A stretch of 64,000 nt of DNA from Pseudomonadota bacterium (lineage in GTDB: Bacteria; Desulfobacterota; Desulfobulbia; Desulfobulbales; Desulfurivibrionaceae). The stretch spans positions 1 through 64,000 of the forward strand of contig JAHJRQ010000025.1 in the NCBI GenBank assembly GCA_018830485.1, given 5' to 3'. Below, piece by piece: positions 46,696-57,079 of the stretch. The notes under the pieces are model-generated. The model made no database searches, had not been told where the DNA came from, and saw only the letters and a list, made by a program, of their open reading frames with translations. Positions within the stretch are counted from its first letter, which is position 1. The number at the start of each line of letters is the position of its first letter. Position numbers and translations under genes: made by a program.

Positions 46696-47340
46696 ATGCA
46701 GATGTTTAATTTTTTCAAGAAAATTCGAAGGATGATCGCAGATGGCGATATCCGGTACGCCATTTACGAAAAATATTCGTTTTTAATCGGAATAGTATCA
46801 ATATCGCTCAGCAGGCTCTTGTATGGTGGCCGCCTGGTTATTGCCCCGCCATATAGAGTTTGGGGCAGTATCCGGTTTTTAATCCTTGGTACGGGATCAA
46901 TTACAATAGGAAAGGATTTCCATGCCGTATCAGCGAGGCGAAGGTCGTTCCATACGCTTTTTTCTCCTTGTCATTTAACTGTCATTGGCGATGGCTGCAT
47001 TGTTATCGGTGAACACGTTGGTCTGAATGGGGCAACCATTGCCGCAAGAAAAAAAGTGGCGATTGGCGATAATACTATGATTGCGGCCAATACTTTTATC
47101 CTGGATCATGATGGACATGCCTTATGGCCTCCAAGCGAGCGATGGAGCAACCCAGGGGCGGCTGCCGAGGTAATTATCGAAAGGGATGTCTGGATTGGAA
47201 TGAACTGCATTATCCTGAAAGGTGTCCGGATCGGAAGTGGTGCGGTCATTGCAGCCGGGAGTGTCGTGGTTTCCGATGTTGATTCGGCTTCTCTGTATGC
47301 AGGCAACCCTGCGAAAAAGATAAAATCACTGAACGGATAG
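46696..47340 (+). CDS. left-handed beta-helix acyltransferase
   Basis: hexapeptide repeats ITIGKDFHAVS..CIVIGEHVGLNGATIAARKKVAIGDNTMIAANTFILDHDGH; VIAAGSVVVSDV. Confidence 0.85.
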   Translation: MQMFNFFKKIRRMIADGDIRYAIYEKYSFLIGIVSISLSRLLYGGRLVIAPPYRVWGSIRFLILGTGSITIGKDFHAVSARRRSFHTLFSPCHLTVIGDGCIVIGEHVGLNGATIAARKKVAIGDNTMIAANTFILDHDGHALWPPSERWSNPGAAAEVIIERDVWIGMNCIILKGVRIGSGAVIAAGSVVVSDVDSASLYAGNPAKKIKSLNG

Positions 47341-47372
47341 GGTGGCTGTGTTTTTATTTCCGTACGATTCGC

Positions 47373-49328
47373 ATGACGTCGACCCAGGTTGAACGCAATT
47401 CTCGGAAGAGTGCCGACGCCATAGTTCCGTTGCTTGTTTGGGATACGGAAGGGGCGCCTCCAACTACTGGCTATAAAACGGTATGTTGGCAAAGCGTTGG
47501 CTCTGGTGCGCCTGACGTCGTATCAATACCAAAGCTGGTGGAGACGAATGCGGACGCGCTTAAAAAACGCTATCTGGCGTGGGTTTACGATCTGGGTGAG
47601 GCGCGTATCCGGGGGCACCGGCTGATCGACCATCTGGAATTGCGGCCCGGGTTCAGCTATTGGTGGATGACGTTGTTTGCGGAGAAATGCAATTATGTGA
47701 AATCTCCGCACATTGACCACGCCATTCGCCTGATGGCCTTTGAGGACTGGATACAGGGCAAAGTTTTCGGCCATATGGTTGTAGTCAGCTCCAATGGGCA
47801 TCTTGCCGAGTGTCTCCGGTCTTGGTGCGTTGCTACGGGAGTTTCGTTTGAATGGCAACCCCTGCCGGCAACGGCGGAGCAACAATCTTGGCTGAAAAAG
47901 TTTCATCAAGCCCTGCCGTATTCGTTGCAGGCCATTACATGGTTGGTCCTCTATTTGGTTCGCCGTTGGCCGCTCAAGGGCGCAGGTCTTTCCGGATGGC
48001 GCCAATCAAGAGGGCGGACGACCTTTGTTTCCTATCTGTTTAACCTGGTTCCCTCTGCTGCAAGCGAGGGCCGGTTTGCAAGCTATTATTGGGCGCATCT
48101 GCCCGAAAATCTCCAGCGTGATGGTTGTAAAACCAATTGGCTTCATTTATATGTCGAGCATGCGCTGCTTCCTAATGCCAGAAAAGCGGCTAAGGCCATC
48201 TGCCAATTCAACAACACAGCTCAAGATGGCCAAAAGCACGTTGTCTTGGATACGTTTCTGAGTTGGGCGGTTGTTTTTAAGACGTTGCGCGATTGGTTCC
48301 GTCTCCGGCGGCGAGCAAGGGGGCTTCAGGAAGTGCTTTGTTTGCCACATGGTGTTAAGATTCCCCTCTGGCCCTTGTTTCGGGAAGACTGGCGTCGTTC
48401 TCTGGCCGGGAAGGACGCCTTGAGTAACCTGCTGCATTGTAACTTGTTTGAGTCGGCGTTCAAGTCCCTGGCTCTCCAACGAGTCGGTGTCTATCTGCAA
48501 GAGAATCAAGGGTGGGAATTTGCATGCATTCATGCATGGAAGGCAGCGGGGCATGGCCGATTAATCGGCACACCGCATTCGACTGTGCGTTACTGGGATT
48601 TGCGCTATTTTTTCGATCCACGGAGCTACACGCGCTCGGGCCTTAATAATCTGCCTTTGCCGGATCAGGTGGCGCTCAATGGGGCGGCGGCTTTCGATGC
48701 CTACCGTGCGGGCGACTATCCGTTAGAGGATGTGGCCGAAGTTGAAGCCTTGCGCTATCTCCATCTTTTTGAAGCAAAAAAGGGGGGGGAGTCGGTTTTG
48801 CCGGAATCTAATGGTCATTTGCGGGTTTTGGTTCTGGGGGATTACGATTCAAGCTATACAAAAAAACAACTGCATCTGTTTGAAAAATCAGCGCAGTTTC
48901 TGCCTTCGGGTGCCATTATTATTCTCAAGCCCCATCCGGCTTGTCCGGTACAACTTTCTGATTTTCCTGGTCTGAAGATGCAAATGACCGCAAATCCCGT
49001 ACCGGAACTGCTGGATGATTGCGATGTTGTCTACACAAGCAGTAACACTGCAGCGGCGGTCGATGCCTATTGTGCTGGTGTTCCGGTTGTGTCGCTGCTT
49101 GATCCGAGTCGTCTCAACCTGAGTCCCTTGCGGGGCAGGGAAGGGGTATTTTTTGTCAGCACCCCGGAAGAGCTGACAAGGGCACTGATTTCCGCTGCTG
49201 CCGGTCCTCGGGGCATATTCTCTGCGGACGATTTTTTTCGGCTTGATTCGACAATGCCGCGATGGAAAAATTTGATAGGGGTGGGCGCTGTCGATTTAAA
49301 ACAAGGGACCGGCCTTTCACCGGCGTAA
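47373..49328 (+). CDS. surface carbohydrate biosynthesis protein (LIC13510/TIGR04326-like)
   Basis: TPHSTVRYWDLRYFFDPRSY; ILKPHPACPV; VVYTSSNTAAAVDAYCAGVPVV. Confidence 0.65.
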   Translation: MTSTQVERNSRKSADAIVPLLVWDTEGAPPTTGYKTVCWQSVGSGAPDVVSIPKLVETNADALKKRYLAWVYDLGEARIRGHRLIDHLELRPGFSYWWMTLFAEKCNYVKSPHIDHAIRLMAFEDWIQGKVFGHMVVVSSNGHLAECLRSWCVATGVSFEWQPLPATAEQQSWLKKFHQALPYSLQAITWLVLYLVRRWPLKGAGLSGWRQSRGRTTFVSYLFNLVPSAASEGRFASYYWAHLPENLQRDGCKTNWLHLYVEHALLPNARKAAKAICQFNNTAQDGQKHVVLDTFLSWAVVFKTLRDWFRLRRRARGLQEVLCLPHGVKIPLWPLFREDWRRSLAGKDALSNLLHCNLFESAFKSLALQRVGVYLQENQGWEFACIHAWKAAGHGRLIGTPHSTVRYWDLRYFFDPRSYTRSGLNNLPLPDQVALNGAAAFDAYRAGDYPLEDVAEVEALRYLHLFEAKKGGESVLPESNGHLRVLVLGDYDSSYTKKQLHLFEKSAQFLPSGAIIILKPHPACPVQLSDFPGLKMQMTANPVPELLDDCDVVYTSSNTAAAVDAYCAGVPVVSLLDPSRLNLSPLRGREGVFFVSTPEELTRALISAAAGPRGIFSADDFFRLDSTMPRWKNLIGVGAVDLKQGTGLSPA

Positions 49329-49354
49329 AAAGACAATCTGTCAGTAAGGAAATC

Positions 49355-50440
49355 ATGAGCGGATACGAAGTTTTTCAGGGCAAGACTGTTTTGGTCACAG
49401 GTCACACAGGATTTAAAGGGAGCTGGCTTTCCGCCTGGTTGCATCTGCTGGGCGCCAAGGTTATTGGGGTGGCGCTGGACCCGCCAACTATTCCCTCGCA
49501 TTTCGCTGCTGTTGAACTGGGAGAAATGATCCAGGATTATCGTTTGGATATCCGCGATGCCATGGCGCTCAAGGCTATGGTGCAGGATATACAGCCTGAT
49601 TTTGTTTTCCATTTGGCGGCCCAGGCTCTTGTGCGACAGTCATATGCAGATCCTGTGGAAACGTATCAGATAAATGTGCTGGGCACATTGCACATTCTCG
49701 AAGCCTTGCGTACGCTGGGAAAACCATGCGTGGCCACCATGATCACGAGCGATAAGTGCTATGACAATGTCGAATGGGTGTGGGGCTACCGCGAAACTGA
49801 CGCGCTGGGTGGACCAGACCCCTACAGCGCCTCCAAAGGCGCTGCTGAGTTGGTTATTCGCTCCCATGTGAAATCATTTTTTCCTAAAGGCGGAAATTTG
49901 CGTGTCGCAGTGGCTCGTGCCGGCAATGTCATTGGCGGAGGCGATTGGGCAGCAAACAGGATCGTGCCGGATTGCGTTCGGGCCTGGGGGGCCGGGGAGA
50001 CAGTGGCGCTTCGAAATCCACATTCAACAAGGCCTTGGCAACATGTGCTGGAACCCTTAAGCGGTTATCTCACGCTTGCGGCGGAACTGCATCAGCGGGC
50101 AGAGCTCCATGGCGAGCCATTCAACTTTGGCCCGGCCGCCCAACAGAGCCACACGGTCCTTGACCTGGTGCGGGCGATGTCTCGTTATTGGGCAGACGTC
50201 CGGTGGACGGACATCTCCGATGCGGCCTTGGGGCCTTATGAGTCGGGGCTGTTGAAGCTCAACTGCGACAAAGCGTTACATGTGTTGCGCTGGCACGCCT
50301 CCATGTCATTTGACGAAACCATTCGAATGACTGCCGAGTGGTACCGAGCCTACTATGAGGCGCCTGGTTCCATCGGGGATGTGACCTGTGCCCAGATTCG
50401 GGAATATGAGTCTATCGCGCAGGGTCGTGGTGGGGCATGA
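49355..50440 (+). CDS. rfbG: CDP-glucose 4,6-dehydratase
   Basis: GKTVLVTGHTGFKGSWLSAWLHLLGAKVIGVALDPPT; TSDKCYDNVEWVWGYRETDALGGPDPYSASKGAAEL. Confidence 0.92.
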   Translation: MSGYEVFQGKTVLVTGHTGFKGSWLSAWLHLLGAKVIGVALDPPTIPSHFAAVELGEMIQDYRLDIRDAMALKAMVQDIQPDFVFHLAAQALVRQSYADPVETYQINVLGTLHILEALRTLGKPCVATMITSDKCYDNVEWVWGYRETDALGGPDPYSASKGAAELVIRSHVKSFFPKGGNLRVAVARAGNVIGGGDWAANRIVPDCVRAWGAGETVALRNPHSTRPWQHVLEPLSGYLTLAAELHQRAELHGEPFNFGPAAQQSHTVLDLVRAMSRYWADVRWTDISDAALGPYESGLLKLNCDKALHVLRWHASMSFDETIRMTAEWYRAYYEAPGSIGDVTCAQIREYESIAQGRGGA

Positions 50441-50874
50441 CTGCCGTGAGTCTTGATGATATTAGGGTGACTCCGTTAAAGCGAATTCTGACCCCCGGTG
50501 GAGATGTTCTTCATGCGTTGAAGGAGTCTGAGCCGGACTTCGTGGGGTTTGGCGAGGCTTATTTTTCTTGGGTTGAACCCGGGGCAATCAAGGCCTGGAA
50601 ATGTCACCAGCGCATGACCCTCAATCTGGTTGTTCCTTTGGGGGACGTCCGGTTCGTCTTTCATCTGCCAAATCAAGGCGCAGAGTTCCGGTGTGAGGAA
50701 ATTGGCGAATCCCGCTATGCTCGTCTGACCGTGCCGCCCGGTATTTGGTTCGGATTTCAGTGTCGCGGGGGCCAAAAGAGTCTCCTGATGAATCTTGCGG
50801 ACATCGCCCATGACCCAGGCGAAGTATTGCGCAAGCCCGTTTCAGAAATTAAATACAATTGGAACGCGTTATGA
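50437..50874 (+). CDS. RmlC-like dTDP/CDP-sugar 3,5-epimerase family cupin
   Basis: GEAYFSWVEPGAIKAWKCHQRMTLNLVVPLGDVRFVFH. Confidence 0.8.
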   Translation: MTAVSLDDIRVTPLKRILTPGGDVLHALKESEPDFVGFGEAYFSWVEPGAIKAWKCHQRMTLNLVVPLGDVRFVFHLPNQGAEFRCEEIGESRYARLTVPPGIWFGFQCRGGQKSLLMNLADIAHDPGEVLRKPVSEIKYNWNAL

Positions 50875-51632
50875 AAGTTATCCTGCTTGCTGGTGGTTTT
50901 GGTACTCGTTTGGCTGAATATACCAGCCTGATTCCCAAGCCGATGGTGCCGGTCGGCGGCAAGCCGATTCTTTGGCATATCATGCAGACCTACGCGCGAT
51001 TTGGCCATAAGGATTTTTATGTTGCCTTAGGTTACAAAGCTGAGATTATCAAGGAGTATTTTCTGCATTATCGTTCCTTGAACGCCGATTTTTCGGTGGA
51101 TTTAGGGACCGGCGTTATATCGCCGCATCAACTGGATGAAGTTGACTGGCGGGTGACCTTGGTCAATACCGGGGATGCGTCCATGACTGGTGGCCGTGTC
51201 AAACGAATGCAATCATACATAGGCAACGAGACCTGCATGTTAACCTACGGAGACGGATTGGCGGATATTGATCTGGATGCACTGCTTTCTTTTCACCGCA
51301 GTCATGGCAAACTGGTCACCGTATCCGCTGTCCGCCCGGTTGCGCGATTCGGCGAACTTGAAATGGATGGCAGTCGCGTCACGAGCTTCAAGGAAAAGCC
51401 CCAATTGCATGAAGGTTGGATTAATGGCGGGTACTTTGTAATTGAACCCCGTTTTTTCGAGTTTATTGCCGGCGACGGCACGATGCTGGAACGGGAACCT
51501 CTCGAACGCGCGGCCATGGAAGGTGAATTGATGGCGTATCATCACGAGGGCTTTTGGCATTGCATGGATACCAAACGAGATCACGAGCTGCTGGAGTCGA
51601 TGTGGGCAAAAGGCGCACCGTGGTCGCGGTAG
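50871..51632 (+). CDS. rfbF: glucose-1-phosphate cytidylyltransferase
   Basis: MKVILLAGGFGTRLAEYTSLIPKPMVPVGGKPILWHIM; NGGYFVIEPRFFEFI; WHCMDTKRD. Confidence 0.93.
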   Translation: MKVILLAGGFGTRLAEYTSLIPKPMVPVGGKPILWHIMQTYARFGHKDFYVALGYKAEIIKEYFLHYRSLNADFSVDLGTGVISPHQLDEVDWRVTLVNTGDASMTGGRVKRMQSYIGNETCMLTYGDGLADIDLDALLSFHRSHGKLVTVSAVRPVARFGELEMDGSRVTSFKEKPQLHEGWINGGYFVIEPRFFEFIAGDGTMLEREPLERAAMEGELMAYHHEGFWHCMDTKRDHELLESMWAKGAPWSR

Positions 51633-51641
51633 TCTGAATAC

Positions 51642-52598
51642 ATGCGAATTCTAATCACAGGGGGCTTTGGTTTTGTTGGCGGAAGGCTTGCGCAGTATCT
51701 CCAGCATGCCGGGCATCAGGTCGTTTTGGGAACACGGAGTGTCCGTGCTTTCCCCGAGTGGTTAGCCGCCGGTGAAGTGGTCGAGACCGATTGGGCAAAT
51801 AGTTGTGCTCTGGAAACAATCTGCACTGGGATCGATGTGGTCATTCATGCCGCCGGCATGAACGCGCAAGATTGCGCGGCTGATCCGGAACTGGCCATGG
51901 AATTTAATGGGGCAGCGACGGCCTGTTTGGTTGACGCTGCCTGCCGTGCAGGCGTGCGGCGTTTCATCTATCTCTCCACGGCCCATGTGTACGCCAGTCC
52001 GCTTGAGGGCAGCATTACCGAGGAGATGTACCCGACGAACTCCCATCCCTATGCCGCCAGCCATCTTGCCGGTGAAAATGCAGTATTGTCTGCCCGTCGC
52101 CGAGGGGAAATTGAAGGTATGGCGCTACGCCTTTCGAACGCATTTGGTGCGCCGACGCATAAAGAGGTCAACTGTTGGACGCTCCTGGTCAATGACTTGT
52201 GCAGGCAAGCGGTGCAGCGCGGAGAGTTGATACTACGGTCCAGCGGCTTGCAGAAAAGGGATTTTGTTCCTCTGGCAGAGGTTTGCAGGGTAATTGCCCA
52301 CCTTGCTTCTTGTGATTTAGGCTCTTATGCTCCCAGTGTAATCAATATTGGAACTGGAGTTTCAAGATCTTTGCGGGAGATGGCGCTTTTGGTCCGGCAA
52401 CGTTGTAAGCTTGTTTTGGATGTTACTCCTGAAATGAAATGCCTTGAGCCAGGGGTCGATGAAAAATATCCGGAATTGGAGTATCGTTCGAACGAATTGG
52501 CGAGGCTGGGTTTAACTGTGATTCCTGATAACGATGCTGAAATTGACAGATTATTGTCGTTTTGCGCTTCGTCGTTTGGTAGCAACTTTAAAAAATAG
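51642..52598 (+). CDS. NAD-dependent epimerase/dehydratase (SDR)
   Basis: MRILITGGFGFVGGRLAQYLQHAGHQVVLGTR; FIYLSTAHVYASP. Confidence 0.88.
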   Translation: MRILITGGFGFVGGRLAQYLQHAGHQVVLGTRSVRAFPEWLAAGEVVETDWANSCALETICTGIDVVIHAAGMNAQDCAADPELAMEFNGAATACLVDAACRAGVRRFIYLSTAHVYASPLEGSITEEMYPTNSHPYAASHLAGENAVLSARRRGEIEGMALRLSNAFGAPTHKEVNCWTLLVNDLCRQAVQRGELILRSSGLQKRDFVPLAEVCRVIAHLASCDLGSYAPSVINIGTGVSRSLREMALLVRQRCKLVLDVTPEMKCLEPGVDEKYPELEYRSNELARLGLTVIPDNDAEIDRLLSFCASSFGSNFKK

Positions 52599-52689
52599 CG
52601 ATACATTTTACCATGATCCCGCACGGCTCCATGGGCGTCTTTAACCATGCTTGTTTTTTGAGTTGTGCTCAAGAGAGTATTGAGGCTTT

Positions 52690-54267
52690 ATGACGAATTC
52701 CGGCGTTGCATCGCGAATTGAATCAAAGGCCCGGTTTTGTGGCGAGTTTGCTATGTCATCGCCGGCAAGCCACGGCCCTCTTGAACGGCTTTTTGTATTA
52801 TTGAGTGCAACGATTTTGGTTTCCATCGGTATTTGTCTCTTGTTTGAGTTGTTTGCAAGTGAGGTTCACTCTATATTTTCAATATTGTCGCTCTTGATGT
52901 TTTTTGTCGCCTCCGCGATAATAACCTTGTTGTCATTTTTTAGGAGTATTTCCGGACAGTTGTTTGCGGTGAGCACAAATATTTATTTTTTATCTAGAGT
53001 CCCAATCCTCTACCTGTTTCCTGATCACCTTGATTATCAGGGGGTGTTGCTTTCTCAGTATGCAAATTTCGAAAAAGGGGGCTTGTTTGTTGTTCTGGCG
53101 AGTCTTTTTTTTCTTGTAGGCCAAATTTTTCCCTACACGTCACAACGGACCAAGAAGCGCCGTCTTGCAGGTGAAATCTCTCAAACCGAAGCCGTGGCAA
53201 CGTTTCGTGTTTTCGGGTTAAAGATTGCTCTGGAAACGGTGGTTAAGTCACTTTTTCCCATACTCTGCATTCTTCTTGTGTTTCAGATTTACTCAATATT
53301 CGTGTTGAATCTTGGGCTGACCGGGGGGGAATATGCCCGGGAGTCCGCGGCAATCGTTCGTGTCTCACAGTTGCTGCCACTTTTTTTGCCTTTTGTTGTC
53401 TATTCTAGCCTGGCGATGTCAACTGTCGGCAGCGAGACAGGATTCAGGATAGCCATTGCTTCAATAATCGTTGTTGGCGCTTCTTTTGTCCTGTTGGCCT
53501 CACGCGCTTCGGTGATTTCATTTCTTTTTGCTCTGTATTGTGCCGCGCGATTCATGGGGACTCGGGCAACGTATCGCCAGATCGTAATTGGGCTGATGCT
53601 GTTGGGATTGGCTGTTCTGGTTTACCCGCTGATTTCAACCTCGCGCTTGATTTTGATCGGCGTTTCCGTGAACCCTTTTCAGGGGTATGAATTTCCGCTT
53701 GATCAACTGGCTGCCATTTCGAACCGCGTGGGGACTAGTTTCGAATCGTTTTTTCTCTGGTTCAAGCTGATAAGCGAAGAGACGGTCAGGCCGGACTACT
53801 CTGTTTTCGTCAGGATTGCGGAGCTAATCAACAGCCTGGTTCCCGGCGATCTCATTGAAGTCTCACCATATATCTCTGTTGCCAAGCTTCAAACCATGTA
53901 CGGACGCTTTGAAGTTGATTTTTTTTCGTCGGCTGCTTACTTGGAAGGGTTAGGGGGCCATGGGGAGAATCCCGGGCAACTGGGCATGGCATATATATTG
54001 TTTGGAATGTTTATGCCCGGTAGTTTTTTTGTGATTGGCGCACTGTCTAGGATGATTGAGCTGTCAAGTTTTTCACCTTTTTGGAAGTTTATATTGATAC
54101 CATCGATAATTGCAGGCAGCGATCCTTTGCCATCTGTTGCTTTGTTTACTTTGGTATTGCTTTTATATATGTCAGTTTTAGGGCTTACAACTGTTCGTTC
54201 CATAAGCAAATTATTTCGTCCGATTAAGTGGAAAGGGCAGCGTAAGTTTGCAAATGAGTTATTGTAG
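52690..54267 (+). CDS. multi-pass membrane protein, putative O-antigen polymerase (Wzy-like)
   Basis: many hydrophobic segments, low GC, next to glycosyltransferases. Confidence 0.6.
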   Translation: MTNSGVASRIESKARFCGEFAMSSPASHGPLERLFVLLSATILVSIGICLLFELFASEVHSIFSILSLLMFFVASAIITLLSFFRSISGQLFAVSTNIYFLSRVPILYLFPDHLDYQGVLLSQYANFEKGGLFVVLASLFFLVGQIFPYTSQRTKKRRLAGEISQTEAVATFRVFGLKIALETVVKSLFPILCILLVFQIYSIFVLNLGLTGGEYARESAAIVRVSQLLPLFLPFVVYSSLAMSTVGSETGFRIAIASIIVVGASFVLLASRASVISFLFALYCAARFMGTRATYRQIVIGLMLLGLAVLVYPLISTSRLILIGVSVNPFQGYEFPLDQLAAISNRVGTSFESFFLWFKLISEETVRPDYSVFVRIAELINSLVPGDLIEVSPYISVAKLQTMYGRFEVDFFSSAAYLEGLGGHGENPGQLGMAYILFGMFMPGSFFVIGALSRMIELSSFSPFWKFILIPSIIAGSDPLPSVALFTLVLLLYMSVLGLTTVRSISKLFRPIKWKGQRKFANELL

Positions 54268-54375
54268 AATGTCAACAGACTATAAAGATATCTTTCGGTT
54301 GCAATGTAATACATCGAGTGTGTTTGCGTTGTTACCAGACAGTAATTGCCGTGACGTACCCTTGGGTTCAAATGA

Positions 54376-55293
54376 ATGAATGCCGCATCTCTACCATTGG
54401 TTTCAGTTGTAATTCCGACTTACAACCACGCAGAATTTTTGCGTGAAGCATTGGAGTCCCTTGTTGCCCAAACATTTTCGGATTGGGAAGCCTTGGTGGT
54501 TAACAACTATTCCGAGGATAACACCCTTGATGTCGTTGGGGCATTTAATGACCCGCGTATTAGAGTGGAGAATTTCCGTAATAATGGAGTAATCGGCGCG
54601 TCCAGAAATCGAGGCATTCGTCTTTCAAGAGGGAAGTATATCGCCTTCCTCGATTCCGATGATAAATGGTATCCGGAAAAATTGTCCCATTGCGTTTGCT
54701 GTTTAGATCAAGGCGCAGATTTGGTATGCCACGATTTGCGCAACATAGGGACCCGCGAAGGGATTGTCCATTGTGGTCCTAAGCAACGGTCAACCTTTGA
54801 TGCGCTACTTGAGCATGGCTCTTGCATTATCCCTTCAGCCACCCTGGTGAGGAAAAGCATTTTGGATTCAGTGGGAGGCTTCTCTGAAAATCCGGCATTT
54901 ATTACCTCAGAGGATTATCATCTATGGCTTAAACTGGCTCGGGCCCAAGCCGTCATGGTTTTTTTAGAGGAAATTCTGGGAGAATATCGAGTTCATGCCG
55001 GCAATCTTAGTGGGTCTATTCTGTCTCATCTGAAGTCTGCGTTAAGTGTAACAGGAGATTTTTTGCAAACAGATTCATCAAGCAGTCTGAAATCACGACT
55101 GTGCGCCAGACGATGCAAGTCCCGGATATATTATGGAGCAGGGAGGTCTTTGCAGGCAAGTGGACAGTATGCCGAGGCTTGGCAGTTGTTTTTTACTTCT
55201 CTTGAGCTGTGGCCCTTCAATGCAAGAATTTATGCAGCCATGGGTTTAAACTGCATTGCCTGGATGCGGAGCCAATGTAGATCGCTGGCGTGA
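54376..55293 (+). CDS. family 2 glycosyltransferase
   Basis: PLVSVVIPTYNHAEFLREALESLVAQTFSDWEALVVNN; YIAFLDSDDKWYPEKL. Confidence 0.92.
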   Translation: MNAASLPLVSVVIPTYNHAEFLREALESLVAQTFSDWEALVVNNYSEDNTLDVVGAFNDPRIRVENFRNNGVIGASRNRGIRLSRGKYIAFLDSDDKWYPEKLSHCVCCLDQGADLVCHDLRNIGTREGIVHCGPKQRSTFDALLEHGSCIIPSATLVRKSILDSVGGFSENPAFITSEDYHLWLKLARAQAVMVFLEEILGEYRVHAGNLSGSILSHLKSALSVTGDFLQTDSSSSLKSRLCARRCKSRIYYGAGRSLQASGQYAEAWQLFFTSLELWPFNARIYAAMGLNCIAWMRSQCRSLA

Positions 55294-55508
55294 GGAGTGT
55301 ATCGAAGTTGGTTTTGATACATTATCAGTTCATAATTTAAAATTTGCCTTGTTGGCATTCAGAATGGTGCGCGACGTGTTCGGCAAAAAAAGCCTGCGGT
55401 TATCAGGCAGCGACACGCGATATCCGAAATTTGTATCATTGCATGCCTGATGGTCTGCCATTGCCGAAAAATATGCATCACACCTTTGCGTAACGAGCCA
55501 CACAATCC

Positions 55509-56654
55509 ATGAAAGTCCTTTTTGTCAATATGATGCTTGAGCCAGTTAACGGCGGCGGAACCGTCGAGCGAACACTTCAATTGGCAAGGCACATGCGTAA
55601 AGCCGGTATAGATTGCGCCATACTGACCACTGATGTCGGCATGACATTTCAGGCCTTGGAAGTTTTGAGGGGAGAGGGGTTGCGAATCACAGCGCTACGG
55701 TGTCTGTGCGATAGGTTTTACTTCCCCGTTCTGTCAATAGGCATTATGATTAAGCTTGTTTCTGAGGCCGATGTTGTCCATTTAATGGGGCATTGGACTG
55801 TTATTAATGTTTTGTCATATGCCGTTGCAAGGTTGTTGGGGAAGCGATACGTCGTATGTCCGGCAGGCGCTTTATCGATTTATGGACGCTCAAGGGTGCT
55901 TAAAACATTATTTAATTTTCTTATCGGCAAAAGGATTATAGCTAATGCCAATGGGCATATAGCAATCGGAGAGAATGAGATAGGGCAATTTAAAGCCTAT
56001 GGCGTTGCTGCGGATACAATTGTAAGTATACCAAATGGTATAAATCCTGATGATTTCATGGCTGAAGATGTTGAAGGATTTCGAAGAAGGTATGGACTAA
56101 AAAACTTTCCTTTTATTCTTTTTTTAGGGCGTTTACACCCGGAGAAAGGCCCGGATATTCTCTTAACAGCATTTTCTCTGCTTGACGGGAGGTTTTCTAA
56201 TATACATCTGGTTTTTGTGGGTCCGGATAATGGAATGCTGGAAGAACTCAGGAGAAATGTAATTGGATATGGTGTTTCTGACCGGGTGCATTTTATCGGG
56301 TATTTGTCCGGGACTGATAAATCTGCCGCGTATCATGCCGCAACGCTTGTAGTTATTCCTTCCCGCTTCGAAGCGATGTCAATCGTAGTTCTTGAAGCAG
56401 GAGTATGTGGCCTGCCTGTCTTGCTAACGGATCAATGTGGATTTTCTGAGATAGAAAGACAGAATGGTGGGGCGGTTGTTCCTGCATCTGTAGAAGGGAT
56501 CAAGCTAGGTCTGGAAAAATTGCTATGCGATCCTGGTCGATTGCGGGAAATGGGGAATATAAATAAGAATTATATTCAAGAAAATTATACCTGGGATTGT
56601 GCTGTGCAGAAGTACCTGGATCTTTTTAGGAAAATACATGCTTTCAACCATTAA
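55509..56654 (+). CDS. family 4 glycosyltransferase
   Basis: FILFLGRLHPEKGPDILLTAFSLL; VIPSRFEAMSIVVLEAGVCGLPVL. Confidence 0.92.
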   Translation: MKVLFVNMMLEPVNGGGTVERTLQLARHMRKAGIDCAILTTDVGMTFQALEVLRGEGLRITALRCLCDRFYFPVLSIGIMIKLVSEADVVHLMGHWTVINVLSYAVARLLGKRYVVCPAGALSIYGRSRVLKTLFNFLIGKRIIANANGHIAIGENEIGQFKAYGVAADTIVSIPNGINPDDFMAEDVEGFRRRYGLKNFPFILFLGRLHPEKGPDILLTAFSLLDGRFSNIHLVFVGPDNGMLEELRRNVIGYGVSDRVHFIGYLSGTDKSAAYHAATLVVIPSRFEAMSIVVLEAGVCGLPVLLTDQCGFSEIERQNGGAVVPASVEGIKLGLEKLLCDPGRLREMGNINKNYIQENYTWDCAVQKYLDLFRKIHAFNH

Positions 56655-56820
56655 AGGCGTGGAGCACGCCCGCACTGTCGACAATGTTTCTTGATAGCAC
56701 CCCCTTGCATGTAACTGAAACCGTTCGTGGGAGGGCCAAAACACCAGCGCTGAAAAGGGAGCCTTGCAGAATTCGTCACACCGGGAGGGTGAAAAGCGGT
56801 GTCCGGTTTTTTTAGACCCT

Positions 56821-56872
56821 CTCGAAATTACTGGATACCGGCTTTCGCCGGCATGGCGGAAAACATTTCGAG
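56821..56872. repeat. nested inverted repeat around the GGATACCGGCTTTCGCCGGCATG type palindrome
   Basis: CTCGAAAT...GCCGGCTTTCGCCGGC...ATTTCGAG. Confidence 0.65.
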
Positions 56873-57079
56873 ACGGTTTTTTCAAGGCGCCCTAAAGTGA
56901 TTGAGCCCTGTTTTTCTGCCATGCGCGAATAATCACTGCTGGGAGTTGGTCTTCTATTCTTCCATGGCAGGGGAAAACGAACATCCCGTACATGCGTGAA
57001 GGGTATCCGTTCCTGAAACATTCCCTGCAAAAGTTATTGTGGCACGATCGATTTAAATAAGAAAAAAGGAACTGTTAGT

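Noticed and set aside
56523-56885. 120-aa minus-strand ORF containing RHAGESRYPVI
   Set aside because: Translation of the GGATACCGGCTTTCGCCGGCATG repeat and the end of a glycosyltransferase gene
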